DNA of 64,000 nt from Taklimakanibacter lacteus (GCA_003576695.1 QOZQ01000013.1:62001-126000); one strand, 5' to 3'. Positions 7,499-16,316 are shown, counted from the stretch's first letter. Numbers and translations: made by a program. The notes: generated by a model from the letters alone, not told the origin.

Positions 7499-7798
7499 TC
7501 AGCACAGGAACACATTGAAGCAATAGCCTCTTGTCCCAAATTGATCGTAGCAGGGAACGACACCGTTGCTTACGGCATAGCCTTGCGCCCGGGCTTGTCG
7601 CCATCTTTGCCAGGCCGTGCTTTGCGTCGCGAACGGCCCTACCCGTTGCGCGCATTGCTGCACAGAATGAAGCCGCTTTTGTGCGGTTATCCCGGGACTT
7701 CCTGGTTCGGCCGAAGTCACGGCGATGGCCGCGTTGCTTCCAAAAAACAGCGCCGTGACCAGTGCAGTCGCGGCAAACATCTCGATTGCCTTGCGCAT
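7499..7798 (-). CDS. Small secreted hypothetical protein
   Basis: A 99-residue protein with a signal peptide (MRKAIEMFAATALVTALFF, cleavage probably after NAAIA). The mature part has four cysteines (QQCAQRVG, VPCYDQFG, GYCFNVFLC), fitting a disulfide-bonded periplasmic or exported protein. AGGAG lies 8 bases before ATG 7798. I recall similar small proteins in Hyphomicrobiales but no function. It stands alone, convergent with the SRPBCC gene. Confidence 0.65.
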   Translation of the reverse strand: MRKAIEMFAATALVTALFFGSNAAIAVTSAEPGSPGITAQKRLHSVQQCAQRVGPFATQSTAWQRWRQARAQGYAVSNGVVPCYDQFGTRGYCFNVFLC

Positions 7799-7942
7799 GT
7801 ATACACTCCTGTTCCGGTTTAGAACGGCGTCTCACCCTACTCCTCGGATGACGATCGCGATGTGAGAAATGGCACTACGGGCGCACGGACACGACGCCGT
7901 GGCCCGGAAATGACCATACCTCCGAGGAGAAAAAGCGCGGCG

Positions 7943-8566
7943 CTAGCCCCGCGGCGTGTCAGCTGCCATCTGGCGCAGGACGAGCACCATGGTCGCGTGC
8001 GCATAGTCGGTGCCCGGATTGGACAGGCGGTGCGGGCGGTCGCCGCGGAAACGGATGGATTCCCCCGTCCGCACAAGACGAGTCTCGCCATCGCAGGTCA
8101 CGTCGAGTTCGCCCTTGAGCAGGTAGAGATGTTCGACCGTTCCCGGGGGATGCGGCTCGGATTCGAGCACCCCGCCCGGCCGCGCCTGGAAATCATACCA
8201 TTGCACCTGCTCGACCAGATTGAGGGGCCCGGCAATGGCCAGCCGGCACAACCCGTCCTGACTCTCGAGGATCGGCACGCCCGACTTGCTCTGGAACTCG
8301 ATGAAGTTAGGCTCGTCGTCGTGCTTGAGAACCTCATCGATCGTGGTGTCGAGCGCCCGGGAAAGCCGGTAAACGGTGCCAATTGTAGGATTAGTTTCAT
8401 TGCGCTCGATCTGCGAGATGATCGATTTGGCGACTCCCGAATGCTCGGAAAGCTCCCCCAACGACATATTGTAGGCCTTGCGAAGCCTTTGAATTGTCTT
8501 GCCAAGTGAGGGAGTTAGGTCGACGAGCTGGGCATCACCTGATTTGCGCCCTCGGCGCGTTGACAT
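7943..8566 (-). CDS. XRE-family regulator with C-terminal cupin domain, SutR-like
   Basis: Regulator of 207 residues. Residues about 22-75 form an XRE helix-turn-helix (LGELSEHSGVAKSIISQIER), and the C-terminal part a small cupin barrel (PPGTVEHLYLLKGELDV, then FRGDRPHRLSNPG) that would sense a small ligand. E. coli SutR (YdcN), a regulator of sulfur-use genes, has this same two-domain build. The gene is divergent from the ferredoxin-cysG-cysI-cysH operon, and the shared 171-base region is full of GAAC/GTTC inverted repeats. I infer that it regulates sulfur assimilation and itself. Which sulfur compound it senses is unknown. Confidence 0.85.
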   Translation of the reverse strand: MSTRRGRKSGDAQLVDLTPSLGKTIQRLRKAYNMSLGELSEHSGVAKSIISQIERNETNPTIGTVYRLSRALDTTIDEVLKHDDEPNFIEFQSKSGVPILESQDGLCRLAIAGPLNLVEQVQWYDFQARPGGVLESEPHPPGTVEHLYLLKGELDVTCDGETRLVRTGESIRFRGDRPHRLSNPGTDYAHATMVLVLRQMAADTPRG

Positions 8567-8584
8567 TCCGACGTTCCTTCTATA

Positions 8585-8625
8585 GAACAGCTGTTCGTAA
8601 TAACGAACGTTCGGATTGTCGAACA
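8585..8625. promoter_or_regulatory. Operator array of GAACA/TGTTC half-sites in the XRE-cupin/cys promoter
   Basis: Five half-sites in 41 bases: GAACA (8585), TGTTC (8592), GAACG (8605), CGTTC (8608) and GAACA (8621). They make two overlapping inverted repeats with 8-base spacers (8592-8609 and 8608-8625) and one perfect 12-base palindrome, GAACAGCTGTTC (8585-8596). The first element begins 19 bases upstream of the XRE-cupin start. Similar sites lie at 16237 and 22704. Confidence 0.65.
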
Positions 8626-8737
8626 GCGTATTTGCTCTTTTACCGCCAGATTTCCTTACGAATCAACAGGAATCTGACAGAACGAGCGCCAACGCTCCGA
8701 AAATCCGATCGTGCTGATAGACGAACGGTTGACATCA

Positions 8738-9052
8738 ATGGGCGTTATTCGCGTTACCGACCTGGACGGCAGGCACCACGAGCTCGACGCGGTCGAGGGC
8801 TGGCGGATCATGGAGATCATCCGTGAGCACGGCTTCGAGGCGGGCGGCCTGTGCGGGGGCGCCTGCGCCTGCGCGACCTGCCATGTCGAGGTCTCGGACA
8901 GCTGGGCGCCGAAGCTGCACCCGGCGCGCGACGACGAAGAAGCCATGCTGGATGAGGTGCCGGTGCTGACGGCGACATCGCGGCTCTCCTGCCAGATCAT
9001 CTACACGCCCGAACTTGACGGGCTTTCAGTCAAGCTTGTGCCCCAGGCTTGA
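8738..9052 (+). CDS. Adrenodoxin-type [2Fe-2S] ferredoxin
   Basis: Electron carrier of 104 residues with the [2Fe-2S] ligand pattern C-X5-C-X2-C in LCGGACACATCHV and the fourth cysteine in RLSCQI. It heads the cys operon. CysI next door looks like a ferredoxin-dependent sulfite reductase and no CysJ flavoprotein gene is present, so I infer that this ferredoxin feeds it electrons. ATG 8738 is chosen for the family N-terminus (MGVIRVTDLDG). A GTG at 8711 is in frame. Neither has a strong ribosome site. Confidence 0.85.
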   Translation: MGVIRVTDLDGRHHELDAVEGWRIMEIIREHGFEAGGLCGGACACATCHVEVSDSWAPKLHPARDDEEAMLDEVPVLTATSRLSCQIIYTPELDGLSVKLVPQA

Positions 9053-9064
9053 GGAGTTCGACCC

Positions 9065-10480
9065 ATGCGTTACTTCCCTCTCTTTCTCGATCTCGATGAT
9101 CGCAAGGCCGTCGTCATTGGCGGCAATGAGGAAGCTTTGCGCAAAGTCCGCCTTCTCCTGAAGACCCAGGCCAGGATCAATGTCATCGCCGCAGCGCTTC
9201 ATGACGAGCTTCTGAGCTACCTGAAGGAAGGCCGCATCGCCTGGGCGGCGAAGAGCTTTTCTCCCGGCCTCCTCGATGACGCAGCCCTCGTCTATTCCGC
9301 CGAAGAATCGTTGCATGACGAGGTCTCGGCGGCAGCCCGCTCGCGGGGCATTCCGGTCAATACGATCGATGATGCCGCCCTTTCCACCTTCATCACGCCC
9401 TCGATCGTCGATCGCGATCCCGTCGTGGTCGCCATCGGCACCGAAGGCACTTCCCCGGTGCTGGGCATGGGCCTGCGCAGCAAGATCGAGGCCCTGCTGC
9501 CGCAGGCCTTGGGATCGCTCGCCGTCGCCGCCAGCCACCTGCGCGATCGGGTCGCCGACACGGTGCCGCAGGGCAATCGCCGCCGCTCTTTCTGGCAGCG
9601 TTATTTCTTCGGCTCGATCCGCCAGTCATTCCTGGCGGGTGACGCCAAAACCTATTCCCGCGAGCTCGAGGCTGCGCTGATTGATGACTCCTCCCCGTCG
9701 GTCGGCCGCGTCTCGCTCGTGGGTGCAGGACCGGGCGATCCGGAACTCCTCACGCTCAAAGCCCAACGCAAGCTGCAGGAAGCAGATGTCATCGTCTATG
9801 ACCGCCTCATCGGTCCGGGCATTCTCGAGCTCGCGCGTCGCGATGCGGTGCGCATTCCGGTCGGCAAGAAGCCTTTCGAGCCTTCGCCCAGGCAGTCCGA
9901 CATCAACGCCATCCTGATCCGCGAAGCCAAGGCCGGCCGCCATGTCGTGCGCCTCAAGGGCGGCGATCCTTATGTCTTCGGCCGCGGCGGCGAGGAACAG
10001 GCGGCCCTGATTGCCGAAGGCATTGCAGTCGACATCGTGCCGGGCATCACCGCGGCCCTCGGCTGCGCCGCCTCGATCGGCCTGCCGGTGACGCAACGCG
10101 GCCAGAACCGCTCGATCACGCTTCTGACCGGCGCTTCGGAAGACGGGCTCGCCCAGCATGACTGGGCCGCCCTCGCCAAGCCCGGCCAGGCTTTCGCCAT
10201 CTATATGGGCGTCAACGCCGCCGGCGATATTTCGGCACAGCTTCTCGATGCCGGCATCGATCACCGGACTCCGGTCACGATCGTCGAAAACGGCACGCTC
10301 GCCAATGAACGGGTGATGATGTGTAGCATCGGCTCACTGTGGGAAACCCTCGCCCTTAACGGGGTCGAAGGTCCCGCCATCATCTATGTCGGCCTCAAAC
10401 CTGCACAGACCTCCGCCGACATCCTCCCATTCCCTGCCCGCGACGATACCGGGCCCCAAATTCTAAGAGCAGTCTCATGA
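9065..10480 (+). CDS. cysG: Siroheme synthase CysG (methyltransferase, dehydrogenase, ferrochelatase)
   Basis: Multifunctional enzyme of 471 residues making siroheme, the cofactor of sulfite reductase, from uroporphyrinogen III. Residues about 1-200 are the precorrin-2 dehydrogenase/sirohydrochlorin ferrochelatase part (MRYFPLFLDLDDRKAVVIGG). From about residue 216 it is the SAM-dependent uroporphyrinogen III methyltransferase (VSLVGAGPGDPELLTLKA, then VRLKGGDPYVFGRGGEE). GAGGAG lies 8 bases before ATG 9065. The stop overlaps the next start as ATGA. Full length and order agree with E. coli CysG. Confidence 0.95.
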   Translation: MRYFPLFLDLDDRKAVVIGGNEEALRKVRLLLKTQARINVIAAALHDELLSYLKEGRIAWAAKSFSPGLLDDAALVYSAEESLHDEVSAAARSRGIPVNTIDDAALSTFITPSIVDRDPVVVAIGTEGTSPVLGMGLRSKIEALLPQALGSLAVAASHLRDRVADTVPQGNRRRSFWQRYFFGSIRQSFLAGDAKTYSRELEAALIDDSSPSVGRVSLVGAGPGDPELLTLKAQRKLQEADVIVYDRLIGPGILELARRDAVRIPVGKKPFEPSPRQSDINAILIREAKAGRHVVRLKGGDPYVFGRGGEEQAALIAEGIAVDIVPGITAALGCAASIGLPVTQRGQNRSITLLTGASEDGLAQHDWAALAKPGQAFAIYMGVNAAGDISAQLLDAGIDHRTPVTIVENGTLANERVMMCSIGSLWETLALNGVEGPAIIYVGLKPAQTSADILPFPARDDTGPQILRAVS

Positions 10481-10824
10481 CCATCAATTCCACCGAAAAG
10501 GGCAAGATCCTCACCGCCAACCGCCTGCGCGACGGCGAAGTTGTTTTCCTCACTCATTCAGGCCTTTGGAGCGAGAATATCGACGGCGCGGTGCTCGCTA
10601 CCGAGCCCCAGGCCCAGGCCGCGCTCGAAGCGCGCGGCAAGGATGACGAGCGCGCCAATCTGGTGACGGGCGTCTATTCCTTCGACGCCGAGCGCCGCGA
10701 AGGCCATGTCTTTGCTTCACACATCAAGGAGCGCATCCGGTCGCTGGGACCGACGGTGCGCGCCGATCTCGGCAAGCAGGCCGAAGGCAGGGGCGGCCAT
10801 TTCGCCGCCCTGCAGGGAGTTTGA
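10477..10824 (+). CDS. DUF2849 domain protein of the cys operon
   Basis: Small soluble protein of 115 residues (LTANRLRDGEVVFLTHSGLW near the start) matching DUF2849, found almost always between cysG and the sulfite reductase gene in alphaproteobacteria. No biochemical role is established as far as I know. Its start overlaps the cysG stop by ATGA, and its stop lies two bases before the cysI start, so translation is probably coupled through the operon. Conserved position suggests help in sulfite reductase assembly or regulation, which is inference. Confidence 0.85.
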   Translation: MTINSTEKGKILTANRLRDGEVVFLTHSGLWSENIDGAVLATEPQAQAALEARGKDDERANLVTGVYSFDAERREGHVFASHIKERIRSLGPTVRADLGKQAEGRGGHFAALQGV

Positions 10825-10826
10825 CT

Positions 10827-12482
10827 ATGTATCGTTATGATGAGTTCGACCGCCAGTTCGTGACCGAGCGCGTCGCGCAATTCCGCGACCAGGCGAGCCG
10901 CCGCCTTTCAGGTGCGCTGACGGAAGACGAGTTCCGCCCCTTGCGTCTCATGAACGGGCTCTATCTGCAGCTCCACGCCTATATGCTGCGGATTGCCGTT
11001 CCCTATGGCACGCTGTCATCGCGCCAGCTCAACACGCTGGCATTCATCGCCGAGAAATGGGACCGCGGCTACGGCCATTTCACCACGCGGCAGAACATCC
11101 AGTTCAACTGGATCAAGCTCGAGGACACGGCCGACATATTGAGCAAGCTTGCCGAAGTCGAGATGCATGCCATCCAGACCTCGGGCAACTGCATACGCAA
11201 TGTGACGACCGATCAGTGGGCCGGTGCCGCCGCCGACGAGATCGCCGATCCTCGTCCGGTGGGCGAGCTCGTACGCCAGTGGTCGAGCCTTCATCCCGAA
11301 TTCTCTTACCTGCCGCGCAAGTTCAAGATCGCCGTCACCGGCGCCCCGAATGACCGCGCTGCGGTGAAGGTGCATGACATCGGCCTGCGCCTTCATCTCA
11401 ACGACAAGGGCGAGCGCGGCTGGGAAGTGCTGGTCGGCGGCGGCCTCGGCCGCACGCCGGTGATCGGCGTCACGGTGCGCGATTTCCTGCCCGAGCATGA
11501 GCTCATCGCCTATCTCGAGGCGATCATGCGCGTCTACAATCTCTATGGACGGCGCGACAACAAATACAAGGCGCGCATCAAGATCCTGGTGCATGAGCTC
11601 GGCGCCGACAAGTTCCGCGCCGAGGTCGAGGCCGAATATGCGCGCCGGCCCCATGCCGACACGAAGGTGGAGGAGCGCGAATTGCAGCGCATCTCCGCCT
11701 ATTTCGCCCCGCCCAAATTCGAGAAGTTGCCGCGCTGGTCGGCAACTTTCGAGGAGGCGCGCGCCAGGAACAAGGAATTCGCCGCCTGGGTGAAGACCAA
11801 TGTCGCCGCCCATCGCATCGATGGCTATGCGATCGCCAATGTTTCGCTGAAGCCCGAGGGCGGCATCCCGGGCGATGCGACGGCCGATCAGATGCGCGTC
11901 GTTGCCGATCTGGCGCAGCGCTATGCCTTCGATGAGATCCGCGTCAGCCATCATCAGAATCTCGTTCTGCCGCATGTCCGCCGCGACGACCTCTTCGCGA
12001 TCTGGAAGGTCCTCAACGCCAACGGGCTCGCGGCATCGAATATCGGGCTTGCCGGCGACATCATCGCCTGCCCCGGCCTCGATTATTGCTCGCTGGCCAC
12101 CGCCCGCTCGATCCCGATCGCGCAGTCGATCTCGCGCCGCTTCGCCGACTTGAACCGCCAGCATGAGATTGGCCCGCTGCGCATCAATATCTCGGGATGC
12201 ATCAATGCCTGCGGCCACCACCATGTCGGCCATATCGGCATCCTTGGCCTCGATAAGAAGGGCGAGGAATATTACCAGATCACGCTTGGCGGCTCGTCCT
12301 CGGAGAGTGCCTCGATCGGCACCATCCTGGGCCCGGGCTTCGCCGGCGAGGACGTGCCCGATGCCATCGAGAAGATCGTCAACACCTATCTTGCCCATCG
12401 CCAGCCCGGCGAGGAATTCCTGGCCGCCTATCGCAGGCTGGGGGCCCAGCCCTTCAAGGAGGCGCTCTATGCCGCTGCTTAA
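10827..12482 (+). CDS. cysI: Sulfite reductase hemoprotein (ferredoxin-type)
   Basis: Siroheme/[4Fe-4S] enzyme of 551 residues reducing sulfite to sulfide in the cytoplasm. Two ferredoxin-like and siroheme-binding repeats are visible. FTTRQNIQFNWI is the siroheme-contacting stretch. The cluster ligands are C-X5-C in CPGLDYC and C-X3-C in CINAC. The frame is open from 10821, but ATG 10827 has GCAGGGAG upstream and gives the usual N-terminus. A nitrite reductase of the same superfamily is the alternative; the cysG/cysH context favours sulfite. Confidence 0.93.
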   Translation: MYRYDEFDRQFVTERVAQFRDQASRRLSGALTEDEFRPLRLMNGLYLQLHAYMLRIAVPYGTLSSRQLNTLAFIAEKWDRGYGHFTTRQNIQFNWIKLEDTADILSKLAEVEMHAIQTSGNCIRNVTTDQWAGAAADEIADPRPVGELVRQWSSLHPEFSYLPRKFKIAVTGAPNDRAAVKVHDIGLRLHLNDKGERGWEVLVGGGLGRTPVIGVTVRDFLPEHELIAYLEAIMRVYNLYGRRDNKYKARIKILVHELGADKFRAEVEAEYARRPHADTKVEERELQRISAYFAPPKFEKLPRWSATFEEARARNKEFAAWVKTNVAAHRIDGYAIANVSLKPEGGIPGDATADQMRVVADLAQRYAFDEIRVSHHQNLVLPHVRRDDLFAIWKVLNANGLAASNIGLAGDIIACPGLDYCSLATARSIPIAQSISRRFADLNRQHEIGPLRINISGCINACGHHHVGHIGILGLDKKGEEYYQITLGGSSSESASIGTILGPGFAGEDVPDAIEKIVNTYLAHRQPGEEFLAAYRRLGAQPFKEALYAAA

Positions 12483-12999
12483 GAACGGTTCGATCATTTC
12501 CGACGACTGGATCACCATCGGCCTGGAGGATCCCAGGCCGGAAAGCGGCGACATCGTCGTTCCCTATGCGCGCCTCTTGAAGGAATGGGAAAGCCTCACC
12601 GACCATGACGGCCGGCTTGGCGTCATCTTCACCAATATCGATCGCGTCGAGGCGCTGACCCTCTTCCTGCCGCGCCTCGCTCTGATCGTGCTGCCCTTCC
12701 CCTCCTTCACCGACGGCCGCGCCTATTCTCTCGCCCGCCAGATCCGCGAGATCGGCTACACCCGTGAATTGCGTGCCGCCGGCAATGTTCTGCCGGATCA
12801 GGTGCAGTTCATGCTGCAGGTCGGTTTCGATTCATTCGAGATCGGCGACCGCTTCTCCGCCGATATCTGGCTGAAGGCGTCGCGCCAGATGTCGCTTGCC
12901 TATCAGCGCGGCCTGTTCCGGCCCCTGGGCCAGCAGGAAGTGTGGAGTGAACGTCATCGTGAAGCCGAGCCCTGGCTCGAACAGCCGCATGCCGGGTGA
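12469..12999 (+). CDS. DUF934 domain protein of the cys operon
   Basis: Protein of 176 residues (MPLLKNGSIISDDWITI) of the DUF934 family, regularly placed after sulfite reductase in proteobacterial cys operons. AAGGAGG lies 6 bases before ATG 12469. The gene overlaps the end of cysI by 14 bases and its stop overlaps cysH as GTGA, so dose is tied to both enzymes. The family is usually annotated as an oxidoreductase-like protein of unknown activity; I see no cofactor motif. Confidence 0.85.
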   Translation: MPLLKNGSIISDDWITIGLEDPRPESGDIVVPYARLLKEWESLTDHDGRLGVIFTNIDRVEALTLFLPRLALIVLPFPSFTDGRAYSLARQIREIGYTRELRAAGNVLPDQVQFMLQVGFDSFEIGDRFSADIWLKASRQMSLAYQRGLFRPLGQQEVWSERHREAEPWLEQPHAG

Positions 13000-13715
13000 A
13001 CCCAATCGTGTATGAACAAATCATCAAGCGCCTGAGCTTCTTCGACGGCATCGATATCCTCGAGCCGCTGATCAAGACCCATTTCCGCGACCGCATCGCC
13101 CTCGTATCGTCCTTCGGCGCGGAATCGGCTGTGCTCCTTCACATGGCGGCCCAGGTCGACCGCGACATCCCGGTGATCTTCCTCGACACCCAGAAGCTGT
13201 TCTGGGAAACGATCGCCTACCGCTCCAAGCTCGTCGATCTCCTGGGCCTCACCAATATCCGCATCTTCAAGCCGGATGAGGACAGCGTGCGCCTGCTCGA
13301 TCCCAACGGTGAGTTGCACAAGACCGATCCCGACATGTGCTGCAGCATCCGCAAGACGCAGCCGCTGCAGGAGGCGCTGTCGGGCTATGATGCCTGGATC
13401 TCCGGGCGCAAGCGCTATCATGGCGGCGGACGTGCCAACCTCGCGACCCTCGAAGAGGCAGATGGCCGGCTCAAGGTCGAGCCTCTGGCGCGCTTCACCG
13501 CGGCCGATCTCAAGGCCTATATGGATCACTACCAGCTCCCGGCGCATCCTCTCGTCGCCGAGGGCTACCGCTCGATCGGCTGCATTCCCTGCACCGTCAA
13601 GGGCGGCACCAGCGACAATCCGCGCGCCGGCCGCTGGGCCGGTCAGAACAAGGAGGAATGCGGCATCCACTGGACGGTGAATGGCCAGCCGGTGCGGCTG
13701 GCGAAAAGCAACTGA
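12996..13715 (+). CDS. cysH: Phosphoadenylyl/adenylyl-sulfate reductase CysH, [4Fe-4S] type
   Basis: Thioredoxin-dependent reductase of 239 residues turning activated sulfate into sulfite. The PP-loop is SSFGAES. The paired cysteines CCSIRK and SIGCIPC show the [4Fe-4S] class, which normally uses APS (adenylyl-sulfate). KEECGIHW near the C-terminus carries the catalytic cysteine. GTG start overlapping the DUF934 stop. ATP sulfurylase (cysDN) and the sulfate importer are not in the window and must be elsewhere. Confidence 0.93.
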   Translation: MNPIVYEQIIKRLSFFDGIDILEPLIKTHFRDRIALVSSFGAESAVLLHMAAQVDRDIPVIFLDTQKLFWETIAYRSKLVDLLGLTNIRIFKPDEDSVRLLDPNGELHKTDPDMCCSIRKTQPLQEALSGYDAWISGRKRYHGGGRANLATLEEADGRLKVEPLARFTAADLKAYMDHYQLPAHPLVAEGYRSIGCIPCTVKGGTSDNPRAGRWAGQNKEECGIHWTVNGQPVRLAKSN

Positions 13716-13770
13716 CACGGCGCCAGGCATCGGGGAACCGATGCGCAAAAGATAACTTGAGAGGGAAGCG

Positions 13771-14619
13771 GTGCCTGAGTTGACCGAATTCTGGATATTT
13801 CTGTGCGTGGGTTTCGCCGCCCAGCTGATCGATGGCGCGCTGGGCATGGGCTACGGCGTGATCTCATCCGTCGTGCTGCTGGCGAGCGGCGTACCCCCGG
13901 CCCACACATCGGCCAGCGTCCATGCGGCCAAGCTCTTCACCACCGCAGCTTCCGGCGCCTCGCATCTGCTGCATGGCAATGTCAATCGCCGTCTTTTCTG
14001 GCTGCTCGCCATCGCCGGATGCATCGGCGGCGTCGCCGGGGCGTTCTTCCTGACCCAGATGCCGGGCAAGCTCATCAGGCCTTATGTCTTCGGCTACCTG
14101 CTTATCATGGGCCTGCTCATCCTTTGGCGATGCCTGAGGCAAGGCAAGGAGCGCCATGTCATGCCTGGCGCCTTTGTCGCGCCGCTCGGCGGTGTCGGCG
14201 GTTTTCTCGATGCGGTCGGCGGCGGCGGCTGGGGACCGGTGGTCACGTCGAGCCTGATCGGCGCCGGCGCGCAGCCGCGCCAGGTCGTCGGCACCGTCAA
14301 TGCGGCCGAATTCGTGGTGACCTGCGCCGTCGTCGCGGCTTTCGTGACCACCCTGCTCACCGGCATCTGGAGCGAAGGCAAGGGCCTTGCCGATCACATC
14401 CTGCCGGTGGCGGGTCTCGTTTTGGGCGGCCTGCCTGCCGCCGCTGTCGCCGGCTTCCTCGTCAAGCGTGCCCCGCGCAGGCCGCTGACCTTCGCTGTCG
14501 CCTTGCTCGTGATCACGCTGTCGTCCTACGAGCTCATATGCGCGAGCGACATCTTCGCGCCCGAGAACACCGCCCAGGAAACGGTGAGCAAACCTTCTCT
14601 TGCCGAGATAACGAAATAG
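13771..14619 (+). CDS. TSUP (TauE/SafE) family membrane transporter
   Basis: Inner-membrane protein of 282 residues with about eight helices in two similar halves, each starting with a glycine-rich segment (AAQLIDGALGMGYGV, then GGFLDAVGGGGWGPV). The family is associated with export of sulfite or sulfur-containing organics. Last gene of the cys operon, 55 bases after cysH, so a safety valve for excess sulfite is a reasonable inference. GTG start preceded by GAGGGAAG. Its stop is 3 bases from the stop of convergent metZ. Confidence 0.88.
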   Translation: MPELTEFWIFLCVGFAAQLIDGALGMGYGVISSVVLLASGVPPAHTSASVHAAKLFTTAASGASHLLHGNVNRRLFWLLAIAGCIGGVAGAFFLTQMPGKLIRPYVFGYLLIMGLLILWRCLRQGKERHVMPGAFVAPLGGVGGFLDAVGGGGWGPVVTSSLIGAGAQPRQVVGTVNAAEFVVTCAVVAAFVTTLLTGIWSEGKGLADHILPVAGLVLGGLPAAAVAGFLVKRAPRRPLTFAVALLVITLSSYELICASDIFAPENTAQETVSKPSLAEITK

Positions 14620-14622
14620 CGG

Positions 14623-15822
14623 CTAGGCGGCGATCGCCTGCCTGAGATCGCCGATCACGTCCTCGGCGTCTTCGAGCCCTACCGAGAGTCTCAGCATGCC
14701 GTCGCTGATGCCCATGGCGGCGCGCGCCTCCGCACCGATATTGCGATGGGTGGTGGTCGCCGGATGCGTCATCAGCGATTTGGCATCGCCCAGATTGTTG
14801 GAAATGTCGATGAGCTCGAGATGGCGCAGCACGTCGAAGGCCTTGGCCTTGCCGCCCTCGACCTCGAAGGTCACCATGGTGCCGCCGGCTTCCATCTGGC
14901 GCTTGCACAGAGCCGCCTGTGGATGGCTGTCGAGATGCGGATAGATCACCCGCGTGACCCCCTTCATGCCGAGCAATGCCTCAGCGACGCCCCGCGCCGA
15001 CTGCGACTGATGCAGCACGCGCAGTTTCAGGGTTTCGAGGCCTTTCAGCAGGATCCAGGCATTGAAGGGCGAAATCGAAGGGCCGGTGTGCCGCAGGAAC
15101 GGCTTGAGCAGCTCCTCCTTGAACTTGCGGGTCGACAGGATGGCGCCGCCCAGCACCCTGCCCTGCCCGTCAATGTGCTTGGTGCCGGAATAGACGACGA
15201 CATCGGCGCCATAGCTCAAGGGCTTCTGCAGGATCGGGGTGGCGAACACATTGTCGACCACGATCGAGGCGCCGACACGCCTGGCGATCTCGCATACCGC
15301 GGCGAGATCGATCACTTCCAGCGTCGGGTTGGACGGCGTCTCGAGGAAAACGCATTTCGTGTCCGGCGTGATTGCCTGCTTCCAGGCCGCGAGGTCGGAG
15401 CCGTCGACCAGCGTGTAGCGGATGCCGAAGCGCGGCAGGATATTGGTGACGATCTGGTAGCATGAGCCGAACAGCGCCTTCGAGGCCACCAGATGATCGC
15501 CGGCCCTGAGCTGGCAGGCGAGCGCGCCGAACACCGACGCCATGCCGGAAGCGAGCGCATAGCAGGCTTCCGCACCTTCCAGCAGCCTGAGGCGCTCCTC
15601 GAACATCGATACGGTGGGATTGCCGTAGCGGCCATAGACATAGCCGTCATCCTCGCCGGCGAAGCGCTTCTCGGCGGTTTCCGGCTCGTCATAGACGAAG
15701 CCCGAATTGAGGAAGAGCGCTTCCGAGGTCTCGCCATGGGGCGAGCGGTCGAGGCCGCCCCGCACCAGCTTGGTGTTCTCGCCCCAGCGCGCGGGGGAAG
15801 AGGATTTGACGTCTTTTTTCAT
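14623..15822 (-). CDS. metZ: O-succinylhomoserine sulfhydrylase
   Basis: PLP enzyme of 399 residues of the Cys/Met metabolism family, joining sulfide to O-succinylhomoserine to give homocysteine. YGRYGNPTVSMFEERL marks the N-terminal part, and the PLP lysine is in VVYSGTKHIDG. The frame is open upstream; ATG 15822 gives the correct N-terminus and shares one base with the rhodanese stop (TGATG). It takes up the sulfide produced by the convergent cys operon. An O-acetylhomoserine enzyme or cystathionine synthase is less likely from the overall pattern. Confidence 0.9.
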   Translation of the reverse strand: MKKDVKSSSPARWGENTKLVRGGLDRSPHGETSEALFLNSGFVYDEPETAEKRFAGEDDGYVYGRYGNPTVSMFEERLRLLEGAEACYALASGMASVFGALACQLRAGDHLVASKALFGSCYQIVTNILPRFGIRYTLVDGSDLAAWKQAITPDTKCVFLETPSNPTLEVIDLAAVCEIARRVGASIVVDNVFATPILQKPLSYGADVVVYSGTKHIDGQGRVLGGAILSTRKFKEELLKPFLRHTGPSISPFNAWILLKGLETLKLRVLHQSQSARGVAEALLGMKGVTRVIYPHLDSHPQAALCKRQMEAGGTMVTFEVEGGKAKAFDVLRHLELIDISNNLGDAKSLMTHPATTTHRNIGAEARAAMGISDGMLRLSVGLEDAEDVIGDLRQAIAA

Positions 15823-16223
15823 CAGCTTTGGATCCAGGGCAGCCCGGCCGCCTTCCAGCCGCCGACGGTGCCGCGATGGCCCTGGCCGTCGCGGTCGCCT
15901 TCGAAGCCTTGCGCCACATTCCAGCAGTTGGTGAAGCCGGCCTTGGTGAGGGCGGTCGCGGCATTGGCCGAGCGCGCGCCCGAGCGGCAGATGCACAGGA
16001 TTTCAGCGTCCTTGCCGATGCCTGAGTCCTCGATCTGCTTCACGAAGTCACCATTGACCTGCATCTGCGGATAGGCCTGCCAGGACAGCCGGATCAGCCG
16101 GTCGACCGCCGGCACGCCGACAAAGGCCCATTCGGGCTCGGTCCTGACATCGATCAGCACGGCATTGGAATTTGAGGCCAGCCGCTTGTGGGCCTCGGCC
16201 GGGGGGATATCGCCCTTATACAT
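15822..16223 (-). CDS. Rhodanese domain protein
   Basis: Single rhodanese (sulfurtransferase) domain of 133 residues: VLIDVRTEPEWAFVGVP at the N-terminus and the active loop CICRSGARS with the persulfide cysteine. It is the first gene of a two-gene unit with metZ, with overlapping stop and start. It may carry or relay sulfane sulfur for methionine synthesis. A sulfur-type inverted repeat lies 13 bases upstream of its start. Confidence 0.9.
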   Translation of the reverse strand: MYKGDIPPAEAHKRLASNSNAVLIDVRTEPEWAFVGVPAVDRLIRLSWQAYPQMQVNGDFVKQIEDSGIGKDAEILCICRSGARSANAATALTKAGFTNCWNVAQGFEGDRDGQGHRGTVGGWKAAGLPWIQS

Positions 16224-16236
16224 GCAAAAACCAGTC

Positions 16237-16254
16237 TGTTCTGAATTCCGAACA
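16237..16254. promoter_or_regulatory. TGTTC-N8-GAACA inverted repeat upstream of rhodanese-metZ
   Basis: TGTTCTGAATTCCGAACA has perfect 5-base arms and an 8-base spacer, like the sites at 8592-8625 and 22704-22721. It lies 13 bases upstream of the rhodanese start, where a bound protein would block transcription or the early leader. Confidence 0.6.
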
Positions 16255-16316
16255 CTTCTTAGTGGAAAGCCTGGCTATGGGAAAGTGGTAAAGTGGCGCG
16301 GGATCAGGGGTGATTG

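Noticed and set aside
8585-8625. LexA/SOS box reading of the GAAC/GTTC array
   Set aside because: The alphaproteobacterial LexA box is a direct repeat GTTC-N7-GTTC; direct-repeat spacings here are 12 to 16 bases and the arrangement is inverted.
11016-12554. 512-codon minus-strand frame opposite cysI
   Set aside because: Shadow of a high-GC coding strand. The plus strand encodes a clear sulfite reductase and the minus frame has no recognisable domain.
16224-16316. SAM-II riboswitch before the methionine genes
   Set aside because: The 92-base leader region on the minus strand does not show the SAM-II stem and pseudoknot sequence pattern; only the inverted repeat is evident.
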